Assembly: GCF_001442625.1 (NCBI RefSeq)
Contig: NZ_LMZQ01000006.1
Span: forward strand, 62,001-126,000
DNA length: 64,000 nt
Direction: 5' to 3'
From: Pedobacter ginsenosidimutans
GTDB lineage: Bacteria > Bacteroidota > Bacteroidia > Sphingobacteriales > Sphingobacteriaceae
Shown here: piece by piece, positions 61,212 through 64,000 of the stretch
How positions within the stretch are numbered: the first letter of the stretch is position 1
Layout: each line of letters begins with the position of its first letter
Made by a program: the position numbers and the translations under genes
The notes under the pieces: model-generated
Seen by the model: only the letters and a program-made list of their open reading frames with translations
Told to the model about the DNA's origin: nothing
The model's database searches: none

Positions 61212-61889
61212 TTATTTCTTCTTAATTGAGGGGATTACTATTCCCATGATCATGGGCTCAGCCTTATTAAGCTTAAGGCTGCTTTGTTTTTCCTTAGAAA
61301 AATCAATGGTCAAAAATGCCCTATACCTCATGCTTTCAACCACTAATTTATTATTGTTTAGATCAAATTTGTTATCTAAAGTGATTTCATACCGCCCATT
61401 TTTATCGGTTAATGCAAAAAATTTGGTGTCAAGAATGGCTAATCTTATGCCTGCAGCAGGTTTATTGTCGGCACCGATAACGTAACCGCATATTTTTTTG
61501 GATACAACTGTTTTTTTATCATCTGTTTTGTGGTTTATACTTCTTGTTATTTCAATCGGCATTTTCAAATTTTCTGCCCTGGCATCCATCACAAAAATAC
61601 TCATCCCTATGGCGAGTACACCAAGATATTTCATCCAGTTTCTATTAGTGGTGGGCACAACCGATAAATGATGGTTAAGCTGGTTTAATTGAGCTTGGCT
61701 TAAACGCCCACATACAGAAGAACTGGCACCTGCCAATACACTAATGATTTCGGCATTGGTATAGCCCGAAAAGTCAATTACATTTTTGCTACAGGCTTTA
61801 CAGAAATTAAAGCCCTCTCCTTTATCCATTTCATCCCAGTTTTCTAAACATGGCTCGGCTATGGTAACTTTGTTAATTCTCGTTTTCAT
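61212..61889 (-). CDS. Cys-motif membrane protein with regulatory-like domain, paralog 3
   Basis: From ATG 61889 (MKTRINKVTIAEPCLENWDE), 225 residues. The Cys domain reads CLENWDEMDKGEGFNFCKAC, then SKNVIDFSGYTNAE and VCGRLSQAQLNQL. A membrane helix follows (MKYLGVLAIGMSIFVMDARA), then a beta domain (KKICGYVIGADNKPAAGIRL ... DKNGRYEITLDNKF). It aligns motif by motif with the pair at 48552-50056 though it is distant in sequence. Confidence 0.78.
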   Translation of the reverse strand: MKTRINKVTIAEPCLENWDEMDKGEGFNFCKACSKNVIDFSGYTNAEIISVLAGASSSVCGRLSQAQLNQLNHHLSVVPTTNRNWMKYLGVLAIGMSIFVMDARAENLKMPIEITRSINHKTDDKKTVVSKKICGYVIGADNKPAAGIRLAILDTKFFALTDKNGRYEITLDNKFDLNNNKLVVESMRYRAFLTIDFSKEKQSSLKLNKAEPMIMGIVIPSIKKK

Positions 61890-61941
61890 CGTGTTAATTT
61901 TCATAGATGATGAATCTTTCAGGCGAATTCCACAAGAGGTT

Positions 61942-62508
61942 TTAAATAAACTTCAACAGTTCATTGTATAGCTTTTCCGTTGGCAGGCCCATTACGTTTG
62001 TATAAGAGCCTTCTATGCGCTCTACTACAACAATACCCCACCAATCTTGCACGCCGTAACTCCCAGCCTTATCAAAGGGTTTATAATTATCAATGTAGAA
62101 ATCAATTTCATCAGCTGTAACAGATTTACAGTAAACTTCTGTCCTATCGTAAAAAGAATGAATTTTATCGCCTTTAACAAGTGTAACACCTGTAAAAACT
62201 TCATGTCTGCTTCCCGATAGTTTTTTTAACATTTCTTGTGCATGCGCCCTATCTTCAGGTTTACCTAAAATTTCTCCATTCAAGGCCACAATGGTATCAG
62301 CTGTAATCACTATTTCACCATTAGCCGTAAAAGCCTTAGCCTTCTGCTCTGAAATGTAAACGGCAATTTCTGCAGGACTTAAATCCGATGGGTAGCTTTC
62401 ATCTACATCTTTTAGTTCGACTTTAAAATTTAAGCCCATAAGCGTTAAAAGCTCTTGTCTACGTGGCGATTTAGATGCTAAAATAATGGGAGGGAAATTG
62501 GCAGGCAT
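61942..62508 (-). CDS. Maf-family nucleotide pyrophosphatase
   Basis: This 188-residue protein has ILASKSPRRQELLTLMGLNF near 8-27, VITADTIVALNGEILGKPED near 66-85, LSGSRHEVFTGVTLV, and FDKAGSYGVQDWWGIVVVER near 145-164. These are the Maf/YhdE active-site motifs (S-x-S-P-R-R, the catalytic Asp and K-P). Maf enzymes hydrolyse dTTP/UTP or modified NTPs. Confidence 0.95.
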   Translation of the reverse strand: MPANFPPIILASKSPRRQELLTLMGLNFKVELKDVDESYPSDLSPAEIAVYISEQKAKAFTANGEIVITADTIVALNGEILGKPEDRAHAQEMLKKLSGSRHEVFTGVTLVKGDKIHSFYDRTEVYCKSVTADEIDFYIDNYKPFDKAGSYGVQDWWGIVVVERIEGSYTNVMGLPTEKLYNELLKFI

Positions 62509-62525
62509 ATTTTATTTTTCTGCTA

Positions 62526-62562
62526 AAATAAGAAAAGCGGCATAAAGCCGCTTTTCTTATTT
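62526..62562 (-). terminator. Terminator of the Spy-like gene
   Basis: A perfect 16-bp stem (AAATAAGAAAAGCGGC with its complement) around a 5-nt loop, 15 bp after the stop codon; its own arm supplies T-rich sequence. Confidence 0.85.
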
Positions 62563-62577
62563 GATATTTTACCAAGA

Positions 62578-62964
62578 TTAGTTATTTCCACCACCTTGTC
62601 TACGTTTTTCCATTTCAGCACGTTGCTCTTTTTGCCAAGCTTCGTAAGTTTTTTTCTGATCGTCTGTTAATACTGCAGTTACTTTTGCATCATTGTCAGC
62701 ACGCATTTTTTGCATTTTCTCTCTCATTGCATCTCTATCACCACCTTGCATTTCTTCACGCATTTTTTTCATGGTTTCTGCCTGCTCAGTAAAAACAGTG
62801 GTTAACTTTGTTTTTTGATCATCAGATAACTTTAATTTTTCGTCTAACTGTTTTACTCTTTCTTCAGGTTTCATCATCATTCTTCCTGGTCCACTACCTT
62901 GCTGCGCGTTAGCGAAACCAGCTATTCCTAGCATTAATCCGCAAATCATCATTAATTTTTTCAT
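62578..62964 (-). CDS. Spy/CpxP-like periplasmic protein
   Basis: This 128-residue protein has a signal peptide (MKKLMMICGLMLGIAGFANA) and a helical, Met- and charge-rich body with KPEERVKQLDEKLKLSDDQK then TKLTTVF and ADNDAKVTAVLTDDQKKTYE. The L-x-x-x-Q-x-x repeats match LTxxQ-type Spy/CpxP (and DUF4890-like) chaperones. It may guard periplasmic proteins or sense metal or envelope stress. Confidence 0.82.
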   Translation of the reverse strand: MKKLMMICGLMLGIAGFANAQQGSGPGRMMMKPEERVKQLDEKLKLSDDQKTKLTTVFTEQAETMKKMREEMQGGDRDAMREKMQKMRADNDAKVTAVLTDDQKKTYEAWQKEQRAEMEKRRQGGGNN

Positions 62965-63065
62965 GTTGTTTTTGTTGTTTTTGGTTGAAAATTGAGCATG
63001 TTGGAGTGTGCAAAAAGATGAAAGTTTAATCTGTAAATGTAACTTAGCTGTTGCAGATTAAATAG

Positions 63066-63896
63066 TTAATCTTTTAATAATAGTACGGGAACATGTGATT
63101 TAATGGTCAATTTTTGGGATACACTTTCGTGAAGCAGACTTTCGAAAAAACTATATTTTTTGGGCAGTGCGATGATCAGCTGGGCTTCTTCGTTTTTAGC
63201 AAATTTTACTATTCCTTTAATTGCATCAGGATGATCAGCATAGTGATAAGCGGGAGAAAAATCTTTGAGCATTTCGTGTAAAAAATGTTCTTCCTTCAAG
63301 TCAATAACATCACCAGAATTGATATTAAGCACCAAAAGTTCTAAGGCATGTTTGCTTAAAATATTTTTAAGTGCATGCATGGGGATCACCTCTTTAACCT
63401 TTTTAAAATCGCAGGCCAAAATGGCTTTACGGATCGATTGATAATCGGCCTTAGGCGGAACAACCAAAACCGGAACCGGGCTTGATTTAGAAATTTTGAT
63501 CGCATTAGAACCGATATCGCTTTCGTCTTTCGCTTTTTTACCGTTACTACCGATAATAATGAGTTCGATCTCTTCTCTATTTACCCGCTCAATGATAGAA
63601 CGTAAGATTGTTTCTCTTGTAAGGTAAACATCTATTTCTGCCTTGGGATTGATCTCAAGCATTTTTACCTTAAGTTTTTCCAGTGCTTCGAGCCTTCTCG
63701 TAATTTCATCGGCGATATGCACATCTGTGGTAACAATTAAATCGGGTGTTGGGAGAATGCTTTCGTATTCTGAAACATAGTAGGCATTAAGCAGTATAAT
63801 TTTTGAGTTCGTCATCGCAAAACTCAGCCTGGCAGCATATTTGGCTGCGTGATCTGCTGTTTTCGAAAAATCTACTGGTACAAGGTATGTGCTCAT
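63066..63896 (-). CDS. Tandem universal stress protein
   Basis: This 276-residue protein has two Usp domains. The first (about 1-150) has YLVPVDFSKTADHAAKYAAR and the ATP loop IIGSNGKKAKDESDIGSNAI followed by VPVLVVPP. The second (about 150-276) has AILACDFKKVKEVIP and ends HESVSQKLTIKSHVPVLLLK, with its ATP loop degraded. Such tandem forms are typical of Bacteroidota. A 48-bp perfect palindrome lies 20 bp upstream of the start. Confidence 0.9.
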   Translation of the reverse strand: MSTYLVPVDFSKTADHAAKYAARLSFAMTNSKIILLNAYYVSEYESILPTPDLIVTTDVHIADEITRRLEALEKLKVKMLEINPKAEIDVYLTRETILRSIIERVNREEIELIIIGSNGKKAKDESDIGSNAIKISKSSPVPVLVVPPKADYQSIRKAILACDFKKVKEVIPMHALKNILSKHALELLVLNINSGDVIDLKEEHFLHEMLKDFSPAYHYADHPDAIKGIVKFAKNEEAQLIIALPKKYSFFESLLHESVSQKLTIKSHVPVLLLKD

Positions 63897-63915
63897 GTGA
63901 TTAAATTTAACATTT

Positions 63916-63963
63916 TTTACATTGATAAATTAATCAATCGATTGATTAATTTATCAATGTAAA
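63916..63963. repeat. Perfect 48-bp palindrome upstream of Usp gene
   Basis: Two 24-nt arms meet with no loop at 63939/63940. Each arm contains TTGATAAATTAATCAA, which is itself nearly dyadic. It lies in the promoter region of the tandem Usp gene, 20 bp before its ATG, and could be an operator or cruciform-forming site. Confidence 0.85.
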
Positions 63964-64000
63964 TTTCGTATATAATCTGGTGTATTGCAAATTTTAATGT

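Noticed and set aside
1..64000. CRISPR arrays and rRNA genes
   Set aside because: No regularly spaced short repeats and no rRNA-like sequence were found; repeated units are palindromic and dispersed.

Overview
The window is AT-rich bacterial DNA from a member of the Bacteroidota, most likely Sphingobacteriaceae and close to Pedobacter. This rests on gene content (a type IX secretion 'gliding motility' C-terminal domain, BatA-like protein, DUF4199, LuxC-like reductase, hisIE and hisNB fusions, DUF932 and BT4734-type mobile-element proteins), on promoters of the form TTTG-N18-21-TAnnTTTG, and on the absence of clear Shine-Dalgarno sites. The genus is an inference.

Region 1 (1-15.5 kb) is an integrated accessory island. 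From the left it holds a cut-off nuclease-like gene; a coiled-coil membrane protein translationally coupled to the first 42 codons of a destroyed STAND/NB-ARC-type gene; a reverse transcriptase divergent from an AEP-primase-like gene and an AIPR-family nuclease gene (a defence-type cluster); a Pur-alpha/RadC fusion; a run of small mobile-element genes around a DUF932 gene; a two-gene HEPN module; and a large serine recombinase. The recombinase reading frame runs into the terminator and 3' half of a tRNA-Leu gene, which marks the right edge of the island.

Region 2 (15.5-30.5 kb, mostly minus strand) is core genome: a DegT-type aminotransferase, hscB, rseP, dxr, a GH3-like gene, two glycosyltransferases, membrane proteins, dihydroorotase and a BatA-like protein.

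Region 3 (30.6-38 kb, minus strand) is the most coherent accessory system. It is a tight nine-gene operon: NrtR-type Nudix regulator, PRPP synthase, nucleoside 2-deoxyribosyltransferase-like protein, an ADP-ribosylglycohydrolase-NADAR fusion, a YmdB-type macrodomain, KptA RNA 2'-phosphotransferase, a PPP-type phosphatase, a second macrodomain and nicotinamide phosphoribosyltransferase. It couples NAD+ salvage to removal of ADP-ribose and RNA 2'-phosphate. Three matching 21-bp palindromes sit on its two promoters with identical geometry, and I propose them as the NrtR operators.

Region 4 (39.6-47.6 kb, plus strand) is a complete histidine operon, hisG-D-C-B(N)-H-A-F-IE. It is preceded by a consensus promoter and a short leader ORF with five His codons followed by hairpins, which suggests transcription attenuation. 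Most gaps inside the operon carry palindromic repeats.

Region 5 (47.6-64 kb) is mixed housekeeping: a WD40 protein, three paralogous cysteine-motif/regulatory-domain proteins, an NlpC/P60 hydrolase, two universal stress proteins, a ferredoxin, an acyl-CoA reductase, a large T9SS-exported protein, an FtsE-like ATPase, grpE-dnaJ, DUF72, Ppx/GppA, Maf and a Spy-like protein. A perfect 48-bp palindrome lies upstream of the last stress protein. No CRISPR array or rRNA was seen.
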